A stretch of DNA of 64,000 nt, from assembly GCF_000342045.1 (NCBI RefSeq), contig NZ_AONQ01000003.1, positions 1 to 64,000 of the forward strand. Reading direction: 5' to 3'. Below are positions 1 through 7,392 of this stretch, piece after piece. Position numbers and translations under genes: made by a program. Positions within the stretch are counted from its first letter, which is position 1. Each line of letters begins with the position of its first letter. The notes under the pieces were generated by a model. The model ran no database searches. It had not been told where the DNA came from and worked only from the letters and a program-made list of their open reading frames with translations. Source of the stretch: Paramagnetospirillum caucaseum. Lineage in GTDB: Bacteria; Pseudomonadota; Alphaproteobacteria; Rhodospirillales; Magnetospirillaceae.

Positions 1-17
1 GCTCAAGAGGAAACACC

Positions 18-803
18 ATGACCGAATCCGTTCTCGTCACCCGCGCCGGCGACGTCACCACCATCACCTTGAACCGGCCCGAACGCATCAACGCCTTCAA
101 CGTCGCCATGCACGGGGCGCTTCGCTCGGCCATCGCCCATGCGGCCGGGGACGGGACGCGCTGCCTGGTGATCACCGGGGCGGGGCGGGGCTTCTGCGCC
201 GGCCAGGACCTCTCCGACCGGGTGTCCAAGCCCGGCGATCCGCCGCCCGAGCTGGGGGAATCCCTGGACGCCCGCTACAACCCGCTGATCCGCAGCCTGA
301 AGGCCCTGCCCCTGCCGGTGATCTGCGCCGTCAACGGCATCGCCGCCGGGGCCGGCGCCAATCTGGCCCTGGCCTGCGATATCGTGGTGGCCGCCCGCTC
401 CGCCGCCTTCGTCCAGAGCTTCTGCAAGGTGGGGCTGGTCCCCGATTCGGGTGGTACCTGGACCCTGCCGCGTCTGGTGGGCACGGCCCGGGCCACCGCC
501 CTGATGATGCTGGGCGACAAGGTGACCGCCGAGCAGGCCGCCCAGTGGGGCATGATCTGGCAATGCGTCGAGGACGAGCAATTGCTGCCCACCGCGCTGG
601 CCATGGCGGCGCAGCTGGCGGCGCAGCCCACCCGGGGCCTCGCCCTGATGAAGAAGGCCCTGGCCCGCTCGGGGGCCAATACGCTGGACGCCCAGCTGGA
701 CCTGGAGCGCGACCTCCAGGCCGAGGCCGGGCGCACCCATGATTATTCCGAGGGGGTGCGGGCCTTCATGGAAAAGCGCCCGCCCAGGTTCGAGGGGCGG
801 TGA
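18..803 (+). CDS. paaG: Enoyl-CoA hydratase/isomerase, PaaG-like
   Basis: A 261-residue crotonase-fold protein that would isomerise or hydrate an acyl-CoA ring or chain intermediate in the cytoplasm. The crotonase core runs from about residue 10 to 200. The oxyanion-hole segment AGQDL is near 61-65 and the GIAAGAG turn near 107-113. The stretch around VPDSGGTW (141-148) is the PaaG signature, and Asp143 sits where 1,2-epoxyphenylacetyl-CoA isomerase has its catalytic Asp. The length matches PaaG (about 262). It lies 53 nt upstream of iorA in the same direction, which fits aromatic acid or arylpyruvate catabolism. No other paa genes are visible, so the exact substrate is inferred; a general enoyl-CoA hydratase is the alternative. 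Confidence 0.82.
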   Translation: MTESVLVTRAGDVTTITLNRPERINAFNVAMHGALRSAIAHAAGDGTRCLVITGAGRGFCAGQDLSDRVSKPGDPPPELGESLDARYNPLIRSLKALPLPVICAVNGIAAGAGANLALACDIVVAARSAAFVQSFCKVGLVPDSGGTWTLPRLVGTARATALMMLGDKVTAEQAAQWGMIWQCVEDEQLLPTALAMAAQLAAQPTRGLALMKKALARSGANTLDAQLDLERDLQAEAGRTHDYSEGVRAFMEKRPPRFEGR

Positions 804-810
804 TTCTTTG

Positions 811-827
811 ATGTATCGTTCCTACAT
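811..827. promoter_or_regulatory. 17-bp dyad upstream of iorA (possible operator)
   Basis: ATGTA and TACAT are separated by seven bases in the 53-nt gap between the PaaG-like gene and iorA. A Shine-Dalgarno AGGAGGG follows before the iorA ATG. The dyad could bind a regulator of the arylpyruvate genes. Nothing in the window identifies the protein, and five-base arms can occur by chance. Confidence 0.25.
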
Positions 828-856
828 GTAATCGGAATGACTTTCAGGAGGGCGGC

Positions 857-2956
857 ATGGCCGAACGGTCGTTCCAGCATGAAATCGGTCTGTTGCGCTT
901 GGGCGAAGGCGAGACCTTCCGCGGCGAGGGCATCCTGGCCGTCACCAAGGCGCTGCTGCAATCGGGCGTCACCTATGTGGGCGGCTATCAAGGCGCGCCC
1001 GTCTCCCACCTGATGGACGTGCTGATCGACGCCGAGGACCTGCTGGCCGAGTTGGGCGTGCATGTGGAGGCCGCCACCAACGAGGCCGGGGCCGCCGCCC
1101 TGCTGGCCGCCTCGCTGGCCTATCCGGTGCGGGGCGCCGTCACCTGGAAGTCGGTGGTGGGGACCAACGTCGCCTCGGACGCCCTGTCCAACCTGGCCTC
1201 GCCCGGGGTGATCGGCGGCGCCCTGATCATCATCGGCGAGGATTACGGCGACGGGGCTTCCGTCATCCAGGAGCGCAGCCACGCCTTCGCCATGAAATCC
1301 TCCCTGTGGCTGCTGGACCCGCGCCCCCATCTGCCTTCCATCGTCCACATGGTGGAGCAGGGTTTCGAACTGTCGGAAGCCAGCAATACGCCGGTGATGG
1401 TCGAGCTGCGCATCAAGGCCTGCCACGTCACCGGCAGCTTCCAGACCAAGGCCAACAGGGCGGGAGCCAAGCTGCAGGCCCCCGCCGCCTTTGATTACGG
1501 CCGCCTGTCCCATCCGCCCTCCACCTTCGCCCACGAGGTGGCCAAGGTGGAAAGCCGCCTGCCCGCCGCGCGGGCCTTCATCCGCGAGCACAAGCTCAAC
1601 GAGGTCTTTCCCGGTTCGCGGTCCGACGTGGGCATCATCGTCCAGGGCGGCCTCTACAATTCCCTGATGCGCGCTTTGGCCAAGCTGGGTCTCGCCGACG
1701 CCCTGGGCAATTCGCAGATTCCCATCTACTGCCTCAACGTCACCTGGCCGCTGGTGCCCGAGGAGGTCGCGGAGTTCTGCGCCGGCAAGAATGCCGTGCT
1801 GATGGTCGAGGAGGGCACGCCGGAATACCTGGAACAGAGTCTGTCGCTGATGATGCGTCAGGCCGACATCCAGACAAGGCTGCACGGCAAGGACTGCCTG
1901 CCCCAGGCCGGCGAGTACACCGCCGACGTGCTGGTGGCCGGGCTGGCCAGGTTCCTCGAGTCCGGGCCGGGCCGGCAACTGGCCGCCGACACCGAGGCGC
2001 GGGCCAGGACGGCGGCCACCCTGCTGGACGCCCCCCTGCCGGGTCGCCCGCCCGGTTTCTGCACCGGCTGCCCCGAACGCCCGGTGTTCAGCGCGCTCAA
2101 GTTGGCGCAGCAGGAGATCGGCCAGACCCATGTGGCCGCCGATATCGGCTGTCATTCCTTCGGCACCCTGCCGCCCTTTTCCATGGGCAATTCCATCCTG
2201 GGCTTCGGCATGAGCCTCGCCTCGGCGGCGGCCATCAGCTCGGTGACCGGCAAGCGGCCGGTGGCGGTGATGGGCGATGGCGGCTTCTGGCACAACGGCA
2301 TCATCTCGGGCGTCGCCGGCTCGCTGTTCAACAAGGGTGACGGCGTGTTGGTCATCCTGCAGAACGGCTACACCTCGGCCACCGGACAGCAATTCATGCC
2401 TTCCACCCTGGCCGAGGGGCACCGCAACGAGACTCCCATGGACATCGAGAAGACGCTGAAGGTCATGGGCGTCAAATGGCTGAGGACGGTGCGCTCCTAC
2501 TCGGTCGCCACCATGCGCGAGACGCTGAAGGAGGCCATCCGGGGGGCGGGCAAGGGCCTGCGCGTCATCATCGCCGACGGCGAGTGTCAGCTGGCCCGCC
2601 AGCGAAGGGTCAAGGCCGAGGACGCCGCCAGGCTCAAGGCGGGCGAACGGGTGATCCGGGTGCGCTACGGCGTCGACGACGACATCTGTTCCGGCGACCA
2701 TGCCTGCATCCGCCTGTCGGGTTGTCCCTCGCTGACCATCAAGCCCAACCCCGATCCCTTGCGCGACGATCCCGTCGCCTCGGTGATCCCGTCCTGCGTC
2801 GGCTGCGGGTTGTGCGGCGAGGTGGCCCACGCCGCCGCGCTGTGCCCCTCCTTCTGGCGGGCCGAGGTGATCCAGAATCCCACCCGCTTCGACCTCTGGC
2901 TGGACGGCCTGCGCCGCCGGGTCATCGGCTGGATGCAGGGGAGGGCGCGGGCATGA
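857..2956 (+). CDS. iorA: Indolepyruvate (arylpyruvate):ferredoxin oxidoreductase, alpha subunit
   Basis: A 699-residue TPP- and Fe-S-dependent 2-oxoacid oxidoreductase subunit. The family oxidatively decarboxylates indolepyruvate or phenylpyruvate to the aryl-acetyl-CoA and reduces ferredoxin. The N-terminal pyrimidine-binding half (about 1-350) is followed by a TPP-binding half around 390-600, with CTGCPERP near its start and a GDGGFWHNG motif for the diphosphate/Mg. The last about 90 residues hold two cysteine clusters, including CVGCGLCGE, typical of the ferredoxin-like tail of IorA. The start is supported by AGGAGGGCGGC ahead of the ATG. Its partner iorB lies about 1 kb downstream rather than adjacent, because an antisense cassette intervenes. 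Linkage to the PaaG-like gene suggests phenylalanine or tryptophan-derived aryl acids as substrates. Confidence 0.9.
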   Translation: MAERSFQHEIGLLRLGEGETFRGEGILAVTKALLQSGVTYVGGYQGAPVSHLMDVLIDAEDLLAELGVHVEAATNEAGAAALLAASLAYPVRGAVTWKSVVGTNVASDALSNLASPGVIGGALIIIGEDYGDGASVIQERSHAFAMKSSLWLLDPRPHLPSIVHMVEQGFELSEASNTPVMVELRIKACHVTGSFQTKANRAGAKLQAPAAFDYGRLSHPPSTFAHEVAKVESRLPAARAFIREHKLNEVFPGSRSDVGIIVQGGLYNSLMRALAKLGLADALGNSQIPIYCLNVTWPLVPEEVAEFCAGKNAVLMVEEGTPEYLEQSLSLMMRQADIQTRLHGKDCLPQAGEYTADVLVAGLARFLESGPGRQLAADTEARARTAATLLDAPLPGRPPGFCTGCPERPVFSALKLAQQEIGQTHVAADIGCHSFGTLPPFSMGNSILGFGMSLASAAAISSVTGKRPVAVMGDGGFWHNGIISGVAGSLFNKGDGVLVILQNGYTSATGQQFMPSTLAEGHRNETPMDIEKTLKVMGVKWLRTVRSYSVATMRETLKEAIRGAGKGLRVIIADGECQLARQRRVKAEDAARLKAGERVIRVRYGVDDDICSGDHACIRLSGCPSLTIKPNPDPLRDDPVASVIPSCVGCGLCGEVAHAAALCPSFWRAEVIQNPTRFDLWLDGLRRRVIGWMQGRARA

Positions 2957-2958
2957 CC

Positions 2959-3357
2959 CTAGGGCCGCGACGTGCACCAGACGCGCAGGAAGCGAACTTC
3001 GGTGGGGCCGCCGGTACCGGGCTCCGCGGGCTGGGGCTTCAGTACGTCCTGGGCCAAGTAGTCACAGCGGAGCATCAGGCCGGGGACCTTGAGAATGATG
3101 GCGCGGCCACCACCCTGGGGACCTCGATAGGAGCAGGTCAGATTGACATCCCGTTCATGCCACTGCTCAGTAATTTCGGTCTCCTGCCAAATGTCGCCGC
3201 GTCTTTGGATGGTGGAGTGCGATTGGGCTCCGGAAACTCCCTCTGCTCCGACAAGAACATGTTGCGGATTGTCCGGGTCCACCAATGGACATTCCACCAC
3301 AGTACCGAAAGCCGGCGTGGCAAGAATAGCGGTGAAGATGAGCAGAAAGCGCAGCAT
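2959..3357 (-). CDS. Small exported cysteine-containing protein, putative immunity partner (STY0301-like)
   Basis: A 132-residue protein with a clear Sec signal peptide (hydrophobic residues 3-16, cleavage near PAFG at 15-18) and four cysteines in the mature part (23, 75, 98, 128), enough for two disulfides. It therefore acts in the periplasm. The overall look, CP near the mature N-terminus and CDYL/WC near the C-terminus, resembles proteins I recall as the STY0301 family, which neighbour BPSL0067-type amidases. It starts 30 nt downstream of the amidase with a GGAG ribosome site. Its stop codon ends only 3 nt from the iorA stop. A hand count of one 60-base line (3121-3180) gives 50% G+C, against 68% for a line in iorA. 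The immunity role is inferred from location and export; no function is proven. Confidence 0.6.
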   Translation of the reverse strand: MLRFLLIFTAILATPAFGTVVECPLVDPDNPQHVLVGAEGVSGAQSHSTIQRRGDIWQETEITEQWHERDVNLTCSYRGPQGGGRAIILKVPGLMLRCDYLAQDVLKPQPAEPGTGGPTEVRFLRVWCTSRP

Positions 3358-3387
3358 GACGGTGTCTCCATCGTCATGCTGCCATAT

Positions 3388-3843
3388 TCACTTGCACTTG
3401 ATAACCGAGTAACGTTCGGCTTGGCTCCGGAATGGGATGTGTCGTCGCTTCGGTTCAAGCTTATTGGCTTGATCGAACACCCACATTCCGGTTCGTCCCT
3501 CGTGGAGGCCGTATTCCAGGAAAATGGCCGCATGGTTGCCGCTGGCCCGGTTCGGGTAGCGGTAGTTCTCGAAGGTGGCGATGGGTGTGCCGCGCTCCAG
3601 CGGCGGATTGCCGTAGCCCAGGATGGGCGGGCCTTCGTGCCAGTCGGCGGCACGTCCCACTTCGGGGACGAGGTGCTTGACCAGGGCGACGCATTCCTTG
3701 CTCTCTCCCACCTGTTTTCTGCCGGCGATGACCTTTTCCATCTTGTCGTCGATGTCCTTGACCACATATCCGTGCTCGGATGCTGTCTTGGCCCAGCGGC
3801 CATGGTCGTCGCGGGGCTGGGCGGGGTCGTAGGTGTCGGGCAT
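3388..3843 (-). CDS. BPSL0067-type NlpC/P60-like cysteine amidase, putative effector
   Basis: A 151-residue protein. Residues about 25-150 match the BPSL0067 family as I remember it: GESKECVALVKHL (catalytic Cys51), RGTPIATF (84-91), SGNHAAIF (His104) and WVFDQ (121-125). This Cys/His arrangement is that of NlpC/P60 peptidoglycan amidases. The N-terminus carries a DPAQPRDDHGRW segment (6-17), a motif common in phage head proteins and the toxins attached to them. There is no signal peptide, so the enzyme would need a delivery system or lysis to reach the cell wall. It is followed by the exported small gene, and both sit antisense between iorA and iorB in lower-GC DNA (a line at 3361-3420 counts 50%). 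Likely an antibacterial effector or a captured phage lysis-type enzyme. Confidence 0.72.
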   Translation of the reverse strand: MPDTYDPAQPRDDHGRWAKTASEHGYVVKDIDDKMEKVIAGRKQVGESKECVALVKHLVPEVGRAADWHEGPPILGYGNPPLERGTPIATFENYRYPNRASGNHAAIFLEYGLHEGRTGMWVFDQANKLEPKRRHIPFRSQAERYSVIKCK

Positions 3844-3858
3844 GGCGAATCTCCCATG

Positions 3859-3884
3859 AAAAAGGCCGCCCGAAAGGGGCGGCC
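3859..3884 (-). terminator. Rho-independent terminator hairpin in the amidase leader
   Basis: Read on the minus strand this is GGCCGCC, a seven-base loop, GGCGGCC, then TTTTT: a textbook intrinsic terminator. It ends 15 nt before the amidase ATG and begins about 27 nt after the predicted transcription start of the same gene. It could be an attenuator in the 5' leader, or a remnant terminator of a gene once located upstream in a source phage or island. Confidence 0.75.
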
Positions 3885-3918
3885 CGGTGCAAGGCGCAAG
3901 GGTGGCGTTGATGCCTCC

Positions 3919-3947
3919 AGCCTAGCCGCCAACGACAATGTTGTCAA
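3919..3947 (-). promoter_or_regulatory. Consensus-like sigma70 promoter for the amidase cassette
   Basis: On the minus strand TTGACA (3947-3942) is followed after exactly 17 bases by TAGGCT (3924-3919). This is the best housekeeping promoter seen in the window. A 12-bp dyad GACAA-TG-TTGTC (3934-3945) overlaps the -35 box and spacer and could be an operator. Transcription would start near 3911 and meet the terminator hairpin before the amidase start. Confidence 0.6.
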
Positions 3948-3974
3948 TTTGTTCTTTTCTGCCGGGAGGGCGGC

Positions 3975-5486
3975 ATGAGCCCGATTTCCCGTCCCCTCTG
4001 TCTCGTCGTCGCCGCTATGGGCGGCGAGGGCGGCGGCGTGCTCACCGACTGGATCGTCGAGGCGGCCAACGCCTCGGGTCTGGCGGTGCAGAGCACCTCG
4101 GTGCCCGGCGTGGCCCAGCGCACCGGCGCCACCACCTATTACGTCGAGATCTTCCCCACTCCCCTGGCCGAATTGGGCGGGGCCGAGCCGATCCTGGCCC
4201 TATCGCCGTCGCTGGGCGAGGTGGACCTGATCGTCGCCACCGAGCTGATGGAGGCGGCGCGCAGCGTGACGCGCGGCTGGTCCGACCCGGAACGCACCCA
4301 TCTGATCGCCTCGACCCACCGTGTCCATGCGGTGGCCGAGAAGATGGAGATGGGCGACGGCCGCTATGACGAGGAGCAGTTGCAGGCCGCCATCGTGGCG
4401 GGCACAGGCGGCCGCCTGCTGTTCGACATGGAGCAGGCGGCGAAATCGGCGGGCTGCATCGTCAACGCCGTGCTGCTGGGCGCCGTGGCGGGCAGCGGCC
4501 TGCTGCCCATCGCCCCCGAGACCTTCGAGGAGCAGATCGTGGCCGGCGGCAAGGCGGTGGAGAGCAACCTGCGCGGTTTTCGCCTGGGGCTCCAGGCGGC
4601 GCGCGGCGACATTCCCGCTCCGTCCGCCGTCTCCCACAAGCGGCCTCATCCGCCGGTGGCCGGGGCGGAAATCCTGATGGAGCGGCTGGCCTTCCTGCCG
4701 GCAGGCGCCCGCGCCGTGGCCGAGGAGGGGGCGAAGCGTCTGGTGGCCTACCAGGACGCGCGCTATGGCCGGCTGTACGTGGAGCGGCTCGACGCCCTGG
4801 CCGCCATCACCGGCGACGAGGCGGTATTGGCCCGCGTCGCCAAGCATCTGGCGGTGCGCATGAGCTTCGAGGACGTCATCCAGGTGGCCCGCCTCAAGAC
4901 CGATCCCGCCCGCCTGGACCGCATCCGCGCCGAGGTCGCCGCCCGGCCCGGCCAGCCGGTGGTGGTCAGGGATTTCCTCAAGCCCGGCCTGGAGGAGGTC
5001 TGCGCCCTGCTGCCCGGCTTCGTGGCGCGGCCCATCCTGGCCGCCGCCCACCGGGGCGGCTGGGCCGGCAAGGCGGCCTGGGGGCGGCAGATCAACGCCA
5101 ACGGCATTTTCGGCTTCGCCACCATGCGCCTGCTGGCGGGCCTGAAGCCCTGGCGGCGCCATTCCCACCGTTTCGTCCAGGAACAGGCGGGAATCGAGGA
5201 TTGGCTGGCGGCGGTGGGCTCGGCGGCGCGGCTGTCGCCCGCCCTGGGGGTCGAGGTGGCCGAATGCGCCCGCCTGATCAAGGGCTATGGCGGGACTTGG
5301 ACCCGCGGCATGTCGAACTTCCAGCGCATCCGCGACGCGGTGATCGCCCCCGCCGCCACCGGCATCTGGCCGTTGGCCTTCGCGCTCGACGCCGTCGCCA
5401 ACGCCCGGGCCGCCGCCCTGGCCGATCCGGAGGGCAAGGGGCTGGAGCGCACCCTGGCGGCCATCCGGGAAAAGGCGGCGGCTTAA
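3975..5486 (+). CDS. iorB: Indolepyruvate (arylpyruvate):ferredoxin oxidoreductase, beta subunit
   Basis: A 503-residue subunit. Residues about 1-190 are the gamma-type oxidoreductase domain that pairs with IorA, beginning with a GGEGGGVLTDWIVEAA nucleotide-like loop. Archaeal IorB stops near there. The rest is the long C-terminal extension (DUF6537-like) usual in proteobacterial forms, so the length is normal for this subgroup. A GGGAGGGCGGC ribosome site precedes the ATG. In related genomes iorA and iorB are expected to be adjacent; here about 1 kb of antisense cassette separates them, so iorB may depend on read-through or a new promoter. The function follows from pairing with IorA. Confidence 0.88.
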   Translation: MSPISRPLCLVVAAMGGEGGGVLTDWIVEAANASGLAVQSTSVPGVAQRTGATTYYVEIFPTPLAELGGAEPILALSPSLGEVDLIVATELMEAARSVTRGWSDPERTHLIASTHRVHAVAEKMEMGDGRYDEEQLQAAIVAGTGGRLLFDMEQAAKSAGCIVNAVLLGAVAGSGLLPIAPETFEEQIVAGGKAVESNLRGFRLGLQAARGDIPAPSAVSHKRPHPPVAGAEILMERLAFLPAGARAVAEEGAKRLVAYQDARYGRLYVERLDALAAITGDEAVLARVAKHLAVRMSFEDVIQVARLKTDPARLDRIRAEVAARPGQPVVVRDFLKPGLEEVCALLPGFVARPILAAAHRGGWAGKAAWGRQINANGIFGFATMRLLAGLKPWRRHSHRFVQEQAGIEDWLAAVGSAARLSPALGVEVAECARLIKGYGGTWTRGMSNFQRIRDAVIAPAATGIWPLAFALDAVANARAAALADPEGKGLERTLAAIREKAAA

Positions 5487-5527
5487 GCCGGATTGACTCT
5501 CCGGGACCGCCCGCCGATCCTGGCGGA

Positions 5528-6469
5528 ATGAAGCCCCTGGTCGCCTGTCTCCTCTGCCTGTTGCCCGCCGTCGCGGTGGCCGAGCCGCTGCGCCTGCAGG
5601 GCTATGCGGAGGGCGAATACGTGCGGGTCGGCTCGCCCTCGGCCGGCATCCTGGCCCATGTGGCGGTGAAGGACGGCGACCGGGTGGCGGCCGGCGCCCC
5701 GCTGTTCGCCCTCGACGCGGTGATCGAGCGCGCCGCCCGCGACCAAGTCCGCGCCGATCTCGAGCGGGCCGAGGCGCAACTGGCCGACCTGGGAAAGGGC
5801 AAGCGGCCCGACGAGTTGAAAGCCATCGCCGAGCGAAAGGCCGAGGCGCAGGCGGCGTTGCGGCTGTCCGAGGCGACGCTGAAGCGCCAGGACGTCCTGG
5901 CCAGGGCCGATTACGCTTCACGCGCCCGGCTGGACGAGGCCAGGGCGGCGGTGGAGCGCGACCGCGCCCAGGTGCGCCGCCTGGAGGCCGAGTACCGCAC
6001 CGCCCTGCTGGGCGCCCGCCCCGACGAGATCGCGGCGCAGGAGGCCGTGGTCGGCCAGAAGCGCCTGGAACTGCTGAAGGCCGACAAGCGCCTCGCCGAC
6101 CTTGCCCCCGCGGCGCCCGCCGGGGCGGTGGTGGAGAAGGTCTATTACCGTCCGGGCGAGTTCGTCGCCGCCGGGCAGCCGGTGGTGTCGCTGCTGCCGC
6201 CCGGCAACGTCAAGCTGGTGTTCTTCGTCCCCGAACCCCGGCTGGGGGCGCTGAGGGTGGGGGATGCGGTGGCCTACGGCTGCGACCGCTGTCCGCCGGG
6301 CGAGGCGGAGGTGTCGTTCATCGCCGCCCAGGCGGAATATACCCCCCCGGTGATCTATTCGGTGGAAAGCCGCGACAAGCTGGTGTTCCGCGTCGAGGCC
6401 AGGGGGCGGGCGGCGGCGCTCGCCCTCAATCCCGGCCAGCCGGTGGACGTCGTGGTGCCGGGAAAGTGA
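5528..6469 (+). CDS. HlyD-family periplasmic adaptor of an ABC exporter
   Basis: A 313-residue membrane-fusion protein. It opens with a signal sequence (MKPLVACLLCLLPAVAVA), then a biotinyl-lipoyl-like half near 25-60 (GYVRV..GILAHVAVKDGDRV style). A charged alpha-helical hairpin with many Ala/Glu/Arg residues spans about 65-190, followed by the second lipoyl half and beta-barrel. The family connects inner-membrane ABC pumps to the outer membrane, as in YbhG. The reading frame stays open well upstream, but only the ATG at 5528 gives a signal peptide. The stop overlaps the GTG start of the ATPase by 4 nt, showing translational coupling. Substrate unknown. Confidence 0.85.
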   Translation: MKPLVACLLCLLPAVAVAEPLRLQGYAEGEYVRVGSPSAGILAHVAVKDGDRVAAGAPLFALDAVIERAARDQVRADLERAEAQLADLGKGKRPDELKAIAERKAEAQAALRLSEATLKRQDVLARADYASRARLDEARAAVERDRAQVRRLEAEYRTALLGARPDEIAAQEAVVGQKRLELLKADKRLADLAPAAPAGAVVEKVYYRPGEFVAAGQPVVSLLPPGNVKLVFFVPEPRLGALRVGDAVAYGCDRCPPGEAEVSFIAAQAEYTPPVIYSVESRDKLVFRVEARGRAAALALNPGQPVDVVVPGK

Positions 6470-7392
6470 ACGTGGCGGCGGCCATCGATGTCGAAGGGCT
6501 GGAAAAGCGCTTTTCCGGCCGCGCCGTGGTCCGCGACTTCTCCATCCGGGTGCCCCGGGGCCGCATCTTCGGCTTTCTCGGCCCCAACGGTTCGGGCAAG
6601 ACCACCACCATCCGCATGCTGTGCGGCCTGCTGACCCCCGATGCCGGGCGCGGCACCTGCCTCGGCCTCGACATCCGGACAGGGGCGGCCGAGATCAAGC
6701 GGCGGGTGGGCTACATGACCCAGCGCTTCTCGTTCTACGAGGACCTGACCATCGCCGAGAACCTGGATTTCGTCGCCCGCGTCTACGGCCTGGACCGCCG
6801 CCGTCGACGGGTCGACGCGGCGCTGGAGGAACTGGGCCTGATCGAGCGGCGGCGCCAACTGGCCGGCACCCTGTCGGGGGGCTGGAAGCAGCGTCTGGCC
6901 CTGGCCGCCTGCGTGCTGCACGAGCCCGAGCTGCTGTTGCTCGACGAGCCCACCGCCGGGGTCGATCCCAAGGCGCGGCGCGATTTCTGGGACCATATCC
7001 ACCGGCTGGCGGCGGGCGGCATGACCGTGCTGGTCAGCACCCATTACATGGACGAGGCCGAGCGCTGCCACGAGATCAGCTATCTCGCCTATGGAAGCCT
7101 GATGGTGCGCGGCACGGTGGCCGAGGTGATCCGGGGCTCGGGTCTGGTCACCTGGCTGGTGGAGGGCCAGGGCGCCGACCGGCTGGCCCCGCGCATGGAA
7201 GGCCGCCCCGGCATCGCCATGGCCGCCCCGTTCGGCAACGCGCTGCATGTGAGCGGCACCAATGCGGCGGCGCTGGAGGCGGCCATCGCCCCCTGGCGCC
7301 ATGATCCCGCCCTGGCGTGGAGCCGGACCGAACCCAGCCTGGAGGACGTGTTCATCCACCTGATGGGGCGGGCGGAGGACAATTTCCGATGA
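6466..7392 (+). CDS. ABC transporter ATP-binding protein (YbhF/drug-export type)
   Basis: A 308-residue ATPase with Walker A GPNGSGKTT at 39-47, a LSGGWKQRLAL signature, Walker B LLLLDEPTAGVD and an STHYMDEA switch region. It has a single nucleotide-binding domain with a C-terminal extension of about 80 residues, as in DrrA/YbhF-like exporters. The GTG start overlaps the HlyD stop (GTGA) and its own stop overlaps the permease start (ATGA). It would energise the ABC-2 permease downstream. Because that permease is frameshifted, the pump may be inactive. Confidence 0.9.
   Translation: MNVAAAIDVEGLEKRFSGRAVVRDFSIRVPRGRIFGFLGPNGSGKTTTIRMLCGLLTPDAGRGTCLGLDIRTGAAEIKRRVGYMTQRFSFYEDLTIAENLDFVARVYGLDRRRRRVDAALEELGLIERRRQLAGTLSGGWKQRLALAACVLHEPELLLLDEPTAGVDPKARRDFWDHIHRLAAGGMTVLVSTHYMDEAERCHEISYLAYGSLMVRGTVAEVIRGSGLVTWLVEGQGADRLAPRMEGRPGIAMAAPFGNALHVSGTNAAALEAAIAPWRHDPALAWSRTEPSLEDVFIHLMGRAEDNFR

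Noticed and set aside
743..2977. Long open frame antisense to iorA
   Set aside because: Its translation is low-complexity Gly/His/Gln/Arg-rich, typical of the complement of GC-rich coding DNA, and iorA on the plus strand is a clear family member.
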